From assembly GCF_000317045.1 (NCBI RefSeq), contig NC_019703.1:3460501-3524500 (forward strand): a DNA stretch of 64,000 nt. The letters are read 5' to 3'. The stretch comes from Geitlerinema sp. PCC 7407 (GTDB lineage Bacteria > Cyanobacteriota > Cyanobacteriia > PCC-7407). Positions 37,136 through 46,913 of the stretch are shown here, in pieces (within the stretch, counting starts at the first letter, position 1; each line of letters opens with the position of its first letter). The notes below the pieces were generated by a model that was not told where the DNA came from, made no database searches, and saw only the letters and a program-made list of their open reading frames with translations. The position numbers were made by a program, and so were the translations under genes.

Positions 37136-38564
37136 AACGTTGACCTGTGGTGTAGAAATTCGCAGTTTGACCGGCGATCGCCTCTTGCTTGGCGTCGGCA
37201 TCGAGCAGCCAGAAGCTCGAGGTCAGTCTGGGCGGCGAGGTTGAGAGGCCCAGACCTTGCTGGAAGCCGTGGGCCAGCAGGGCTAGAGTCTCGACCAGCT
37301 TGGGGTCCCAGCGCTCTCCCTGCTGGGCGCGGCAGTCGGCTAGGGCCAGGGCAAACGGGCTCTCTGCCGCGGCCTCAGCAGCCTGCTGCTGGGCGCGGTG
37401 CGCCACAACTCGCTGCTGGAAGTGGGCAACCAGTCCCAGGATGCGCGACTCAATGGGAATCTCTTCTCCAGCCAGGCCCGCCGGCTGACCCTGGCCCTGC
37501 CACCACTCGGTTTGATGGGTAATGATTTCGGCCACCACTCGCAGGCGGGGCATGGTGCGCAGAATCTGGGCCCCAGGCACCAGAGGACAGCAGGGTGCCG
37601 CTTCTGTCTCTTCGCCCGTAGCCACCAGCAGGCTGTCCATGCCTTGCAGCGGCGCAATGCGGTGGAGCAGGCCTGCCAAACGCAAATGCTTGAGGCGCCA
37701 AGCGGGCAAATCGAGGAGCTGGCCCATCATTTCGGCGATCGCCCCGACCTCTGCCGCCGCCATGGGATTGGCGGCATCCGCCTGGTCTACGAGCTGGGCC
37801 ATCCGCAAGAAGGCCTGGACTTCATTGGAGACCAGGTTGTGATCGAGGGCGCTCCGGTGGGACGACGCCAGCTCCCGCATCTGGAGCGAGAGGTCTTGCT
37901 GGTAGGCGTGCAAGTAGTCAACGACCCGCGCCACGATCGCGCCAAAGTCTTCGGTCTCCTGGGTCTGGGCCGCCGCAGCTTTGATGGTCTGGAGCTGACT
38001 GGCCAAATGGGCTTCTAGCTCTGGGTCGTAGCGGCCGATGTGGGCGATCGCCAGCTCCATCGTCTGGGCCACCAGCGCCGGCTCAAAGGTCCAAAAGCCA
38101 TAGAACTTGCGCTCTCGGTCCTCTGTCGGCAAGCCTTCGGGGCCGTAGTCTGCCTCAGATAGCTCCTGGCACAGCACCATCGCCGTGTAGGTAGGCGAGT
38201 AAATCATCAAGTGCCATTCCTGGGCCACCGGATCGGTCGTCTCTAGGGGCACCAGGGCCACATTTGGGCGCTGGCTCGTGGGATGGTCCGCAAACCCCGT
38301 GTCTGGAGCGGCCATGATCACCACTTGGTGCGATCGCTCAGCCAGATCGCCGTAGCGATCGGCCTCTTGGAGATACCACTTCCCCTGCTGGAAAGCCGTA
38401 ATCACCAGCGGAGCCGTCTTAGCTTGCAAAATGCTGTCTTCGAGCGCGTGACACAGCGCCACCAGCGTGTTTTTGTAGTAGACACCGTAGCTAAAAGGTG
38501 CCTGATTTTTTGGGCCAGTTTCCCGAGCCAACGCCAGCCGCTGGAGAATAGAGCCTTCCAACAT
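37125..38564 (-). CDS. DICT sensory domain protein with C-terminal HD-like region
   Basis: 479 residues. The N-terminal ~230 residues match the cyanobacterial DICT domain as remembered (MLEGSILQRL, PLVITAFQQGKWYLQEA, MAAPDTGF). DICT is a proposed light-response or signalling domain usually coupled to GGDEF, HD or kinase outputs. The C-terminal part resembles a degenerate HD-GYP-like module (LRLAGLLHRIAP, ILGLVAHFQQRVVAHRAQQ, ETLALLAHGFQ) that lacks a clear HD pair. The overlap with the pentapeptide gene suggests that the two products act together. Confidence 0.75.
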   Translation of the reverse strand: MLEGSILQRLALARETGPKNQAPFSYGVYYKNTLVALCHALEDSILQAKTAPLVITAFQQGKWYLQEADRYGDLAERSHQVVIMAAPDTGFADHPTSQRPNVALVPLETTDPVAQEWHLMIYSPTYTAMVLCQELSEADYGPEGLPTEDRERKFYGFWTFEPALVAQTMELAIAHIGRYDPELEAHLASQLQTIKAAAAQTQETEDFGAIVARVVDYLHAYQQDLSLQMRELASSHRSALDHNLVSNEVQAFLRMAQLVDQADAANPMAAAEVGAIAEMMGQLLDLPAWRLKHLRLAGLLHRIAPLQGMDSLLVATGEETEAAPCCPLVPGAQILRTMPRLRVVAEIITHQTEWWQGQGQPAGLAGEEIPIESRILGLVAHFQQRVVAHRAQQQAAEAAAESPFALALADCRAQQGERWDPKLVETLALLAHGFQQGLGLSTSPPRLTSSFWLLDADAKQEAIAGQTANFYTTGQRYES

Positions 38565-38715
38565 TGTTTAATTACAATCCACGCACTACAGCCGATCCTT
38601 CGCCCAATCTAAGGCAAAACTCTCCCCAAGGGCTTCCCACAAAGGTTGAGTTTTGCGACTTTTATCCCGTGAAAACACCTTCCTTTTCGCCCGCCCAGGA
38701 GCATCAAGAAAGACC

Positions 38716-40284
38716 CTAACGACTCGCGATCGCCGTCTGCTTCTCCGGTAGCGGAGCGCTCAGAGCCGTCTCGAGATCCGTCGTTCCCAAGCGCCGCTCC
38801 AAAATCGCCATCACCTCGCGCCCAAAATCATCGGGGTTACGCTGCCAGGCCTGGAGGCACACCTCTCCAAAGAATGCCCCCATCGGCTCTGGATTCCACA
38901 GGAGCTTTTTGGCCGTCCAGGGCATCAGGCTCATTGGATCGTAGCCAGGCTTGAGGATGTCGTTTTTGAACGCATACTCTTCGAGGTGCGTGTGGGGCTG
39001 CAGGCCAATGAAGAAGATCGCTGGCTCCACCTTGTCCGCACCAAAAATTCGCTCCAGCTCCCGGTGATAAGCCACGGTCTGACGAATCGTCTCGGGGCGC
39101 TCATCGATGACGTTGAAGGAGTAGTTCACCGACACTAGGTCGTTGAAACCCGACGCCTTGAGGTCGCGGCAGTTTTCGAGCACCGTGCGCAGGTTGTAGC
39201 CCATGCGCATCTTGCGCACCAGCTCCTGGGAGCCGCTGGTGATGCCGATTTCGAAGTAGTTCATCCCGGTCTTGACCATGAGGTCGCACAGTTCCGGGTT
39301 GAGGTTGTCGGCGCGAATGTAGGCCGCCCAGTGGATGTCGGTCATCCCGGAGGCCTGGATCTTCTCGAGCAGCTCGCTGGCGTCGTCCATGTAGCGGCGC
39401 GCCGGGATGAACTGGGCATCGGTGAACCAGAAGTTGCGCACGCCGCGATCGTAGAGCTGCCGCATTTCCTTGACCACCTCGTCGGCGGGGTTAATGCGGA
39501 CCTGCTTGCCTTCAATGACGGTGTAGACGCAGTAGCAGCAGTTGTGAGGGCAGCCGCGCTTGGTTTGGACGCCGATGTAGAAGTCGCTGTCCTGGAGATA
39601 GTACTGAAACTCTGGCCAGACGGCTTCGATGTAGTCGTAGTTGCAGGCGGTTTTTTCCAGGGGGCTGGGGGGCTCGTGAATCAGGCGATCGCGGGGTTTG
39701 TCTTCGCCAGCCACATAGCAGCGCTCGCTGCGAAACTCTTGGCCCCGGAGCAGTTTTTCGAGCAGGGTTTCCCCTTCCCCCACCGAAACAATCGTGCCCG
39801 CTGGCAGCTTGTCCCCGAGCTGCTCATAGAACACACTGACGGCACCGCCGCCCACCACTGAGCGAGCCTGGGGGTTGTAGCGCTGGGCTCGCTTCATACC
39901 GCGCTTGATCAGGCCTAGGTTGCGCCACAGCTCGGTGTAGTAGGCCGTGGTGACCTTGAGGCCGCCGAGGGCGCCCCGCAGTTTGATAAAGGGGTTGCGG
40001 GCGTAGTAAAACTCAAAGGCGTTTTGCAGCGGATTGCCGCCCCGGCCACCCACAGGAGCGTAGATCTGGATGTCGCGCCAGGAGAAGACCAGCAAGTCTG
40101 GCTTGAACTGGTCGATGTGGCGATCGAGGGCCTTGGCAAAATCCAGGGGAGGAACGGTACCCAGGTCTAGAATGGACTGCTCGACATCGGGAAACAGCTT
40201 GTGGACGTGGTCTGCCAGGTAGACAACCCCAATCGGAAAGATGGGGTTGCACGGCAGGCGGACGTAGAGGATGCGATTCTCCAT
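38716..40284 (-). CDS. B12-binding-domain radical SAM protein (photosystem II high-light acclimation family, tentative)
   Basis: 522 residues from ATG 40284 (MENRILYVRLPCNPIFP), where the family N-terminus begins. The open frame reaches 40467, but that extension is not domain-like. The N-terminal half is a cobalamin-binding-like Rossmann domain and the radical SAM cluster motif is CPHNCCYC (C-x3-C-x2-C). Cyanobacterial relatives are often named PSII high-light acclimation radical SAM proteins; I give that name from memory and the reaction is unknown. A TATATAA-like -10 on the minus strand lies near 40430. Confidence 0.75.
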   Translation of the reverse strand: MENRILYVRLPCNPIFPIGVVYLADHVHKLFPDVEQSILDLGTVPPLDFAKALDRHIDQFKPDLLVFSWRDIQIYAPVGGRGGNPLQNAFEFYYARNPFIKLRGALGGLKVTTAYYTELWRNLGLIKRGMKRAQRYNPQARSVVGGGAVSVFYEQLGDKLPAGTIVSVGEGETLLEKLLRGQEFRSERCYVAGEDKPRDRLIHEPPSPLEKTACNYDYIEAVWPEFQYYLQDSDFYIGVQTKRGCPHNCCYCVYTVIEGKQVRINPADEVVKEMRQLYDRGVRNFWFTDAQFIPARRYMDDASELLEKIQASGMTDIHWAAYIRADNLNPELCDLMVKTGMNYFEIGITSGSQELVRKMRMGYNLRTVLENCRDLKASGFNDLVSVNYSFNVIDERPETIRQTVAYHRELERIFGADKVEPAIFFIGLQPHTHLEEYAFKNDILKPGYDPMSLMPWTAKKLLWNPEPMGAFFGEVCLQAWQRNPDDFGREVMAILERRLGTTDLETALSAPLPEKQTAIASR

Positions 40285-40706
40285 GGGTAGACTCTGGAAT
40301 CGGGACGTCAGAAGGGGCCTGTATCTGCGGGGGCGATCGCGTTCAACAAGAAGGCGAATCCCCCTCTCTGGGCAGGGGTCAGTGGGGTGCGCGAACAGGA
40401 GAATTCCTTTTTCCTGAGAGCCACTGTTATATAAGTTCACGATACCACCGACTTTTCCTTGCTGCATGGCGGCCAGGATTCAAAATTTGTAATCTGCCGG
40501 ATCGTCAGAGAATTTTTGGGCCGTGGGGCCTGTCAGCGCAAGGCCTGGAGGGATTCGTCGCCTTTTGGGCCTAGAGTTTTGCGGCAGAGCCAGAGCGGCA
40601 AGGGGGCAGGGGCTAGCGGTTGGTAGTCGGATTTACAGCGCACGGGGATCGGCTGGTGTTAGGTTTCCGGATGTACTTGACAATTGCCCACGGCTCCTCA
40701 ACTGCT
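40285..40706. other. Intergenic region between radical SAM and DUF1830 genes
   Basis: About 420 bp between divergent genes. A ttatataa segment near 40428-40435 could serve as a -10 for either direction. Open frames here run into the downstream gene but lack family similarity before 40707. Nothing else was recognised. Confidence 0.4.
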
Positions 40707-41072
40707 ATGGCTCAGATTCTTGATCCGCTGCCTCCCGATCGCTCCAATCCGGTGCTCTGCTGCTACGTGAATGCCACCAGCAAAATCCAAATCGCCCGCA
40801 TTACCAACATTCCCAACTGGTATTTCGAGCGGGTGGTGTTTCCAGGGCAGCGCCTTTTGTTCGAGGCGCTGCCCGATGCTCAGCTCGAAATTCACACAGG
40901 CATGATGGCCAGCGCGATTTTGTCAGATACGATTCCCTGCACCCGGCTCCAAATTGAGGACCCGAACGGGGAGGTGGGGGAGGAAAGTGCAAAAAAGACG
41001 CCAACCATGACCACGCCGCCTAGAAGCCCATCGCCCTCTCGTCAAGCTGCGTTTGCGGCGGCAGATTCCTAA
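40707..41072 (+). CDS. DUF1830 family protein
   Basis: 121 residues from ATG 40707 (MAQILDPLPPDRSNPVLCCY). The conserved core VNATSKIQIARITNIPNWYF followed by ERVVFPGQRLLFEA is the cyanobacterial DUF1830 signature. A Pro/Ser/Thr-rich tail of ~35 residues follows the domain. Function unknown. The tail is unusual in composition but in frame without interruption. Confidence 0.82.
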   Translation: MAQILDPLPPDRSNPVLCCYVNATSKIQIARITNIPNWYFERVVFPGQRLLFEALPDAQLEIHTGMMASAILSDTIPCTRLQIEDPNGEVGEESAKKTPTMTTPPRSPSPSRQAAFAAADS

Positions 41073-41434
41073 GCAATCAATGCTTTTTTCATCAAAAGTA
41101 TTGATGCCTTCTGTGTCGGTATTCTGCTTTAGTTTGAACCCTTAATAAACCATTTCAGTGAGCCGTTTGTCTGAGACCGTTGCAGCTTTAGAGATTTTTG
41201 GATAGACCGATTGCACTGCTGAGTCCTTAACGCTCCAGGCTTTTAGACTCCGGTGCGATCGCCCCTAGACAGAGTTCTCCCCTCCAGGCGATCGCCCCCG
41301 GCCTCCTCTACACGTTGATTTCTTCCGCTGTTGAGGTAAGGCCCGGAACAGGCGATCGCCTTTTTTGTGGCTTACGCTCCCAAAAACCGGGAGTATCCTG
41401 AAGACACGCAACAGGACATTTAGCCTGCAACTTC
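41073..41434. other. Intergenic region before the DUF4079 gene
   Basis: About 360 bp. It holds a short AAGCA/TGCTT hairpin with a T-run right after the DUF1830 stop (weak terminator). It also has three HIP1 octamers, the last (41350-41361) embedded in AGGCGATCGCCT followed by tttttt, which could act as a terminator-like element. Confidence 0.4.
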
Positions 41435-41872
41435 GTGGATTTACCTTCTTTTCTCTGGCTTTGGAAAATTGCTGCCTGGTCTATGGGCTTTTCGCTGCTG
41501 GCCTACCTACTCCTGGCAGGCACGGGGGGCTGGATTTTTTGGACCCGCACCCAGCAAGAGCCCCGACCGAGCTGGCTGCGATCGCTGCACTTCTGGATCG
41601 GCGGCGTGCTGGTGGCTCTGGTACTTTTGCTGCTGGCCATCGGCATCGTTGGCACCCTCGGGCACTACGGCAGCCTGGGCCACTCGTGGCACCTGCCCGC
41701 CGGCCTGGCGGTGGTTGCCTTGGTAGGCGTCTCGGCCTGGAGCGCCACCCAGATCGGCCCCCGGCGGCCCTGGGCGCGATCGCTTCACTTGACCCTCAAC
41801 GCGATTTTGTTCGTGGGCTTGGCCGCCGTGTCCTGGAGCGGCTGGGAGGTTGTCCAGAAGTATCTGCCCTAG
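41435..41872 (+). CDS. DUF4079 family membrane protein
   Basis: 145 residues from GTG 41435 (MDLPSFLWLWKIAAWS). It has four hydrophobic helices (about residues 10-32, 48-68, 80-98, 112-132). The family is a cyanobacterial relative of small cytochrome-like membrane proteins of unknown role; His residues at HF, HYG and HSWH could bind a cofactor but this is speculation. Its stop codon lies 3 bp from the stop of the convergent potC, with no terminator between. Confidence 0.75.
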   Translation: MDLPSFLWLWKIAAWSMGFSLLAYLLLAGTGGWIFWTRTQQEPRPSWLRSLHFWIGGVLVALVLLLLAIGIVGTLGHYGSLGHSWHLPAGLAVVALVGVSAWSATQIGPRRPWARSLHLTLNAILFVGLAAVSWSGWEVVQKYLP

Positions 41873-41875
41873 GTC

Positions 41876-42688
41876 CTAGCGGCGCGATCGCCGCTGCTCC
41901 CCGCGATAGCGGATCACCTCACCCACCGACGCCACCAGCCCCGACGCCATAATCAAAATCACGCTCAGGGCATTCACGTCTGGCTTGACCCCCGTGCGGA
42001 TGCGGCTAAAAATCTCCAGAGGCAGCGTCGTCGCGCCGCTCCCCGACGTGAAGCTGGCAATCAAAAAGTCATCGAGACTCAGCACAAAGGCCAGCAAGCA
42101 GCCCGAAACAATGGCCGGCATCAGCTCCGGCAGCAGCACCTGGATCAGCGCCTCCGTCGGCGTCGCCCCCAAATCGAGGGCCGCTTCTTCGAGGTGCGGA
42201 TCGAGCTTGGAAAAGCGCGTCGAGACGACGATCGCCACGTAGGACAGGCAAAACACCACGTGGGCCGCCACAATCGTCCAAAGACTCAGGGGAATGGCCG
42301 CCACCGCCAAAAAAATCAGGGTCGCCACCGCAATGGCAATATCTGGAATGATCAGCGGCAGATAGGAAAGGCCGCGATAGAGCGTCTTGCCCCAGAAGTC
42401 GTAGCGGGATAGGCCCACGGCCATCAGGGTGCCAAGGACTGCCGAGATACCCACCGCACAGATCGCCACCACCAGGCTATTTTGCAGCGCCGTCAAGATG
42501 CGCGCATCCCGAAAGAGCTGCTGGTACCACTGGAGGGTGAATCCTTCCCAAGCCGCACTGTAGGGCGATCGGTTGACGCTGTAGACAGACAGCACGCCGA
42601 TGGGCAGGTACATAAACAAAAACAGCAGTCCCGCCATGACCCAAAGCCACGATCGCCGACAGACCTCTAGTAACCAAGCTGCGTTCAT
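41876..42688 (-). CDS. potC: Spermidine/putrescine-type ABC transporter permease PotC
   Basis: 270 residues from ATG 42688 (MNAAWLLEVCRRSW). The open frame extends to 42829 but that part overlaps potB and is not domain-like. Six hydrophobic segments are visible. The BPD permease EAA-type loop is EEAALDLGATPTEALIQVLL. It forms the membrane channel with PotB. It is the last gene of the pot operon, 41 bp after potB. Confidence 0.9.
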   Translation of the reverse strand: MNAAWLLEVCRRSWLWVMAGLLFLFMYLPIGVLSVYSVNRSPYSAAWEGFTLQWYQQLFRDARILTALQNSLVVAICAVGISAVLGTLMAVGLSRYDFWGKTLYRGLSYLPLIIPDIAIAVATLIFLAVAAIPLSLWTIVAAHVVFCLSYVAIVVSTRFSKLDPHLEEAALDLGATPTEALIQVLLPELMPAIVSGCLLAFVLSLDDFLIASFTSGSGATTLPLEIFSRIRTGVKPDVNALSVILIMASGLVASVGEVIRYRGEQRRSRR

Positions 42689-42729
42689 AACCGTCTGTGC
42701 CAATACGTCAGAGAACGGGCGATCGCGCC

Positions 42730-43641
42730 CTAGCGGCGGGGCGTTGGGTCCCCGTATTTCACCAGCAGCGCCACCGCCAAACTGATGACCAAAATAATCA
42801 CCATACTGAGGGACGAGCCAAAGCCCCAATTCTGCGTCGCCCCCAGAAACTGGTTATAGATCAGGCGCGCAAGGGTCATGCTCGACGCTCCCCCCAGCAG
42901 CTCCGGATCCACAAAGTCGCCCAAGCTCGCGATAAACACCAGCAAGCAGCCCGCCGTAATGCCGGGCCAAGTCTGGGGAATCGTTATGCGCCAAAAGGCC
43001 GTGATCGGCGCGGCTCCCAGATCCGACGCCGCCTCCAGAAGCCGCCGATCTAGCTTCTCCAGAGATGCGTAGAGAATCAGCACCATGTAGGGCAAAAAGC
43101 TGTAGCTCATGCCGATGTAAACCGCGCCCGTTTGATTGAGCAGGTCCAGCGGCGGCAGGCTCAGGGCCGCCAAAACACTGTTGAGGAGGCCTGTGGGGCG
43201 CAAAATGGTGATCCAGGCATAGCTGCGCAGCAGCGAAGAGGTCCACAGGGGCAGGATAAACGCCAGCAGCAGCAGGTTGCGCCACCGCTTGGGCACCACC
43301 AAGGCGATCCAGTAGGCCACCGGAAAGCCGAAAACCAGACACACCAAGGTCGTGACCGCCGCAAAGTCGAGGGACCGCTTGATCACGTTCAGATAGACCG
43401 GCTGAAAAATCTGGAGATAGTTCTCGAGGCCCGAGGGGTTCACCACCTGGCCGGGGCGAATTCCGGGCACCAAGCTCAGCTCAAAGATCACCAGGGTCGG
43501 CAGCACCAGCAGCAGCAGCAGCCACAAACCGGATGGCCCCAGGAGCGCCACCGGGCCAAGCCATTCAGGCCAGCGCCGCTCGGGGGGAGCGATCGCCTCC
43601 GGCTCAGATTGGGAATCGGGGGGGTGCAGAAGTCTAGACAC
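42730..43641 (-). CDS. potB: Spermidine/putrescine-type ABC transporter permease PotB
   Basis: 303 residues with a ~35-residue cytosolic N-terminus and six transmembrane segments. The EAA-type loop is LEAASDLGAAPITAFWRITI, which contacts the PotA ATPase. It lies 39 bp downstream of potD. Substrate class is inferred from PotA/PotD similarity; related transporters carry other polyamines or amino compounds. Confidence 0.9.
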   Translation of the reverse strand: MSRLLHPPDSQSEPEAIAPPERRWPEWLGPVALLGPSGLWLLLLLVLPTLVIFELSLVPGIRPGQVVNPSGLENYLQIFQPVYLNVIKRSLDFAAVTTLVCLVFGFPVAYWIALVVPKRWRNLLLLAFILPLWTSSLLRSYAWITILRPTGLLNSVLAALSLPPLDLLNQTGAVYIGMSYSFLPYMVLILYASLEKLDRRLLEAASDLGAAPITAFWRITIPQTWPGITAGCLLVFIASLGDFVDPELLGGASSMTLARLIYNQFLGATQNWGFGSSLSMVIILVISLAVALLVKYGDPTPRR

Positions 43642-43680
43642 AGAGGTTTGAAGCCGGGTAGAGAAAACTGGGGTTGACCA

Positions 43681-44811
43681 CTAGCCGCTGGTGAGGCGGT
43701 TCCAGTAGCGCTCATAAAGCTCGATCGCTCCGCTCACCGGCGCGATGCCTTCACAGCGGGCCAGGACCTGATCCGGGGGAAATAGCCCCGGATCGTTGCG
43801 TAGCTCGGTCGGTAGCAGATCGGCCGCAGCGCGACTCGGCGGCGTGAAGCCTAGGCGCTGGCACAAATCGACTAGCACGCTGGGCTGCATCATGAAATTG
43901 AGCCAGGCGTAGGCGGCCTCGACATTGGGCGCAGACTTGGGGATCACCATGGTGTCGACCCACAGAGAAGAACCGCTCTGGGGAATTAGGTACTCCAGGT
44001 CTGGGTTCTCTTCGGTGACGAGCTGAGCGTCGCTAGAGTAGCTCATGGCGATCAGCAAGTCTCCGGTAATGATTTGGCTGCGCCATGCGTCGGAGGTAAA
44101 GGAGGCGATCGCCGGTTTGAGCTTCACGAGCTCCTCGTAGGCCGCCTCTAGCTGGGCGGGATCCTCCGCATTGTAGGAGTACCCCAGCATTCGCAGCGTC
44201 GCCCCCATCACCTCCCGCATGTCATTGAGGAGGGTGATCCGCCGGGAAAGCATGGGCTGATTGTCCCAGAGATAGCGCCAGTCCTCCGGCACCGTTTGCA
44301 GCTTGCGACGGTTGTAGACCAGTCCGGTGGTTCCCCAGCTCATCGGCACGCTGTGGCGATTGCCGGGGTCATAGCGGGGATCTTGGAACTGCTCGAACAG
44401 CTCCGTCAGGCCGCTCAGGCGCGAGGTCTCCAGCTCTCGCAGCAGCCCCAGCTCGAGCATGCGCCGCACCATATAGTCGGACGGGTAAATAATGCTGTAG
44501 GCCGCGCCTCCGCCCGCCTGGAGCTTGGCCAGCATCGCCTCATTAGAGTCGTACACATCCGCAATCACCTCAATGCCGGTTTGCTCGCGGAAGGCGTTGA
44601 GGAGGGCTTGGTCGGTGTAGCTCGACCAAGTGAAGATATGCAGGCGATCGCTCTCTCCCTGGGGAACCGCCTGCGTGCGGACATTCGCCAACGTCCAGCC
44701 ACAGCCCGAGAGCGCCGCCGCTGACAGCGCTGCCGCTGAAGTTCGCAAAAATTGACGACGACTCGAAGGCAGGCGAGGGGGCCGATTCGGTCGCGGTCTT
44801 GTTGGAGGCAC
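43681..44811 (-). CDS. potD: Polyamine-type ABC transporter substrate-binding protein PotD, Tat lipoprotein-like
   Basis: 376 residues. The N-terminus has a twin-arginine motif (SRRQFLRTS) followed by a hydrophobic stretch and a lipobox-like LSGC. It may therefore be exported folded by Tat and lipid-anchored. The mature part (IFTWSSYTDQALLNAF, SDYMVRRMLELGLL) matches PotD/PotF binding proteins. It captures substrate in the periplasm. It lies between potA and potB, an order different from E. coli potABCD. Confidence 0.9.
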   Translation of the reverse strand: MPPTRPRPNRPPRLPSSRRQFLRTSAAALSAAALSGCGWTLANVRTQAVPQGESDRLHIFTWSSYTDQALLNAFREQTGIEVIADVYDSNEAMLAKLQAGGGAAYSIIYPSDYMVRRMLELGLLRELETSRLSGLTELFEQFQDPRYDPGNRHSVPMSWGTTGLVYNRRKLQTVPEDWRYLWDNQPMLSRRITLLNDMREVMGATLRMLGYSYNAEDPAQLEAAYEELVKLKPAIASFTSDAWRSQIITGDLLIAMSYSSDAQLVTEENPDLEYLIPQSGSSLWVDTMVIPKSAPNVEAAYAWLNFMMQPSVLVDLCQRLGFTPPSRAAADLLPTELRNDPGLFPPDQVLARCEGIAPVSGAIELYERYWNRLTSG

Positions 44812-44856
44812 GCTCTTTTTCCTCTAAACCATCAATGAAGGGGCGTTTAAGGGGCG

Positions 44857-45981
44857 TCAGGCAGCCAGCACCAGGCAGTCCGATGCGGCCCAGTAGACAT
44901 AGACGGTGCTGTCATAGGCCGGCAAACTGCTGTTGTTGGGCTGCAGGATCGTCAGGCGATCGCCCGATTGGAGCTCCACCAAACACTGCACATGGGTCCC
45001 CAAATACATCACATGCTTCAGACGCCCCTCAAAGCAATTGGCTTGGGCATTGGGCGAATAGGGACTAATCTGAATTTTCTCGGGGCGCACACTGACCATC
45101 ACAGGCAGCGCCACCCCCTTGGCCTCTAGCTCACCAGGAGACGCAGCAACCTGCAGCCCCGTCTCTGTCTCCACCTGGAGCAGCGTGCTGTCCACCGTCG
45201 CCACTCGGCCCTTCAGCAAATTCGTATCTCCAATAAAATCCGCCACAAACGGCGTTTGAGGGCGCTCGTAAATTTCCGTGGGAGAGCCGATCTGCTCGAT
45301 ACGTCCCTCATTCATCACCGCGATGCGATCGGACAGGCTCAGGGCCTCCTCCTGATCGTGGGTCACCATGATGAACGTCACCCCCAGCTGGCGCTGCAAA
45401 TTCGACAGCTCCACCTGCATCTCCTTGCGCAGCTTGAAGTCTAGAGCGGCTAGGGGCTCATCCAGCAGGACCACCGCCGGACGATTGACCAGCGCCCGCG
45501 CCAAAGCCACCCGCTGCTGCTGGCCCCCCGATAGCTGGGAAGGATAGCGGCCTGCGTAGGCTTCCATCTTGACCAGGCGCAGAGCCTCCTGGACCCGCAG
45601 GCGAATTTCTCCGCGGCGACACTTTTTGATCCGCAACCCAAAGGCAATGTTTTCTTGGACCGTCAGGTGATTAAACAGGGCGTAGCTCTGAAAGACCGTA
45701 TTGACAGGGCGCCGGTAGGCAGGCGTATTGATCATGGACTGCTGACAAATCAGCACCTCGCCCGCCGAAGGCATCTCAAAGCCTGCAATCAGGCGCAGGG
45801 TGGTTGTCTTGCCGCAGCCGGACGGCCCCAAAATACTGAAGAATTCTCCGCGCTGGACCGCGAGGTCAATGCCGCAAACCGCTGTTTCGCCATGAAAGAT
45901 CTTGAAGACTTTACGCAGCTCAACATCTAGCAGCGAGTCTGCTGTACTAAGACGCTGATTCTGTGTGGCAGTCTGAGACAT
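44857..45981 (-). CDS. potA: Polyamine-type ABC transporter ATP-binding protein PotA
   Basis: 374 residues. Walker A is GPSGCGKTT, signature LSGGQQQRVALARAL, Walker B VVLLDEPLAALD, and the H-loop MVTHDQEEAL is present. A C-terminal TOBE domain (about 285-370) is typical of PotA. It is the first gene of the potA-potD-potB-potC operon, 45 bp before potD, and drives import by ATP hydrolysis. Confidence 0.93.
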   Translation of the reverse strand: MSQTATQNQRLSTADSLLDVELRKVFKIFHGETAVCGIDLAVQRGEFFSILGPSGCGKTTTLRLIAGFEMPSAGEVLICQQSMINTPAYRRPVNTVFQSYALFNHLTVQENIAFGLRIKKCRRGEIRLRVQEALRLVKMEAYAGRYPSQLSGGQQQRVALARALVNRPAVVLLDEPLAALDFKLRKEMQVELSNLQRQLGVTFIMVTHDQEEALSLSDRIAVMNEGRIEQIGSPTEIYERPQTPFVADFIGDTNLLKGRVATVDSTLLQVETETGLQVAASPGELEAKGVALPVMVSVRPEKIQISPYSPNAQANCFEGRLKHVMYLGTHVQCLVELQSGDRLTILQPNNSSLPAYDSTVYVYWAASDCLVLAA

Positions 45982-46913
45982 AGTGATGATCCCCCGCCAT
46001 GATTCCCTGAGACACGGAGCGCTGGCCCCGAAGTGACCGCGCGCTTTTGCTGAATCGTTGATGTCAGATTAATGCCTCACATTGTGGGCCGAGAATTTCG
46101 CTCAAGCAATGGAGGTGGCACCCGTGATCTGGACTGCGCAGCTCTGCGTTAGCGCACTGCTGGCGATCGCGCACTCGTCCATAAGTTTCCCTTAGAAAAC
46201 CCCGAAATTCATATATACCAGCAATAAATCATTATTAAGTGCTGGATTCAGTGCTGTCCCCTGCAGACTGCGGGCTCAGGGCATCGCAATTTTTAGCGCG
46301 GCTCACTTCATGCTGTGACTATCAACGAACCTCGAAATTTTCCCTGGAAATCAAAATACCGAGTGGCGTGTAGCGTCAGTCGCTTCACCACATCCCACGC
46401 CCAAAAGTGGTGGGCTTTGCTTGAAGCTCTGTAAACTGAATGACAGAACTTCCGGCAAAGTCTGTCCTTTTTCTGAGAGAGCATCGTGTGCGGACGCTTT
46501 CTAGCGTCGTTGTCTCTTGGTACCCTTTCCCTAGCTTCTTTGACCTCCTTAGATAGAAGACACTCGCAGCGCTAGAGCAGCATTATTTCCCAAGGCCCGC
46601 TAGGGGGTGGTCTTGGCCGATGAACTAGCAACCTCGAGTCACCAAGGGTAAAATTTGGACTTCGCCTAGTTGATCAGCTTTGAAGAACGAAAATTAGGAA
46701 CGAAAAATAAAAATTCGTTTTGGTTATTGAAGGAATCCCCTGAACAAGACGCTGTCCAGGGTGCGAGAAAGAGGCCAGACCGCCTTTCCTTCCGTTTCTT
46801 TCGCTAGTCGCGCCAAATCCCCTACACCTTGATCGTAGGAGTCCCCCTAGATAGGCGATCGCAGCCTTTTCGCTGCGGACTCCAACCCTCGTGTTCCCTC
46901 ACCCTGCGCACCT
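45982..46913. other. Large divergent intergenic region between potA and PBP2 genes
   Basis: About 930 bp with no credible protein. Visible structure: a GACGCT-ttct-AGCGTC hairpin near 46494-46509, a long-range TACCCTT (near 46521) / AAGGGTA (near 46645) pairing, and an AT-rich block with a repeated gaacgaaaa unit (46684-46715). A small RNA is possible. I checked for 6S, SRP and tRNA signatures and did not recognise one. Confidence 0.4.

Noticed and set aside
41365-41952. Alternative 195-codon frame over the DUF4079 gene
   Set aside because: Pro/Arg/Ala-rich and frame-shifted; the 41435 frame has four clean membrane helices.
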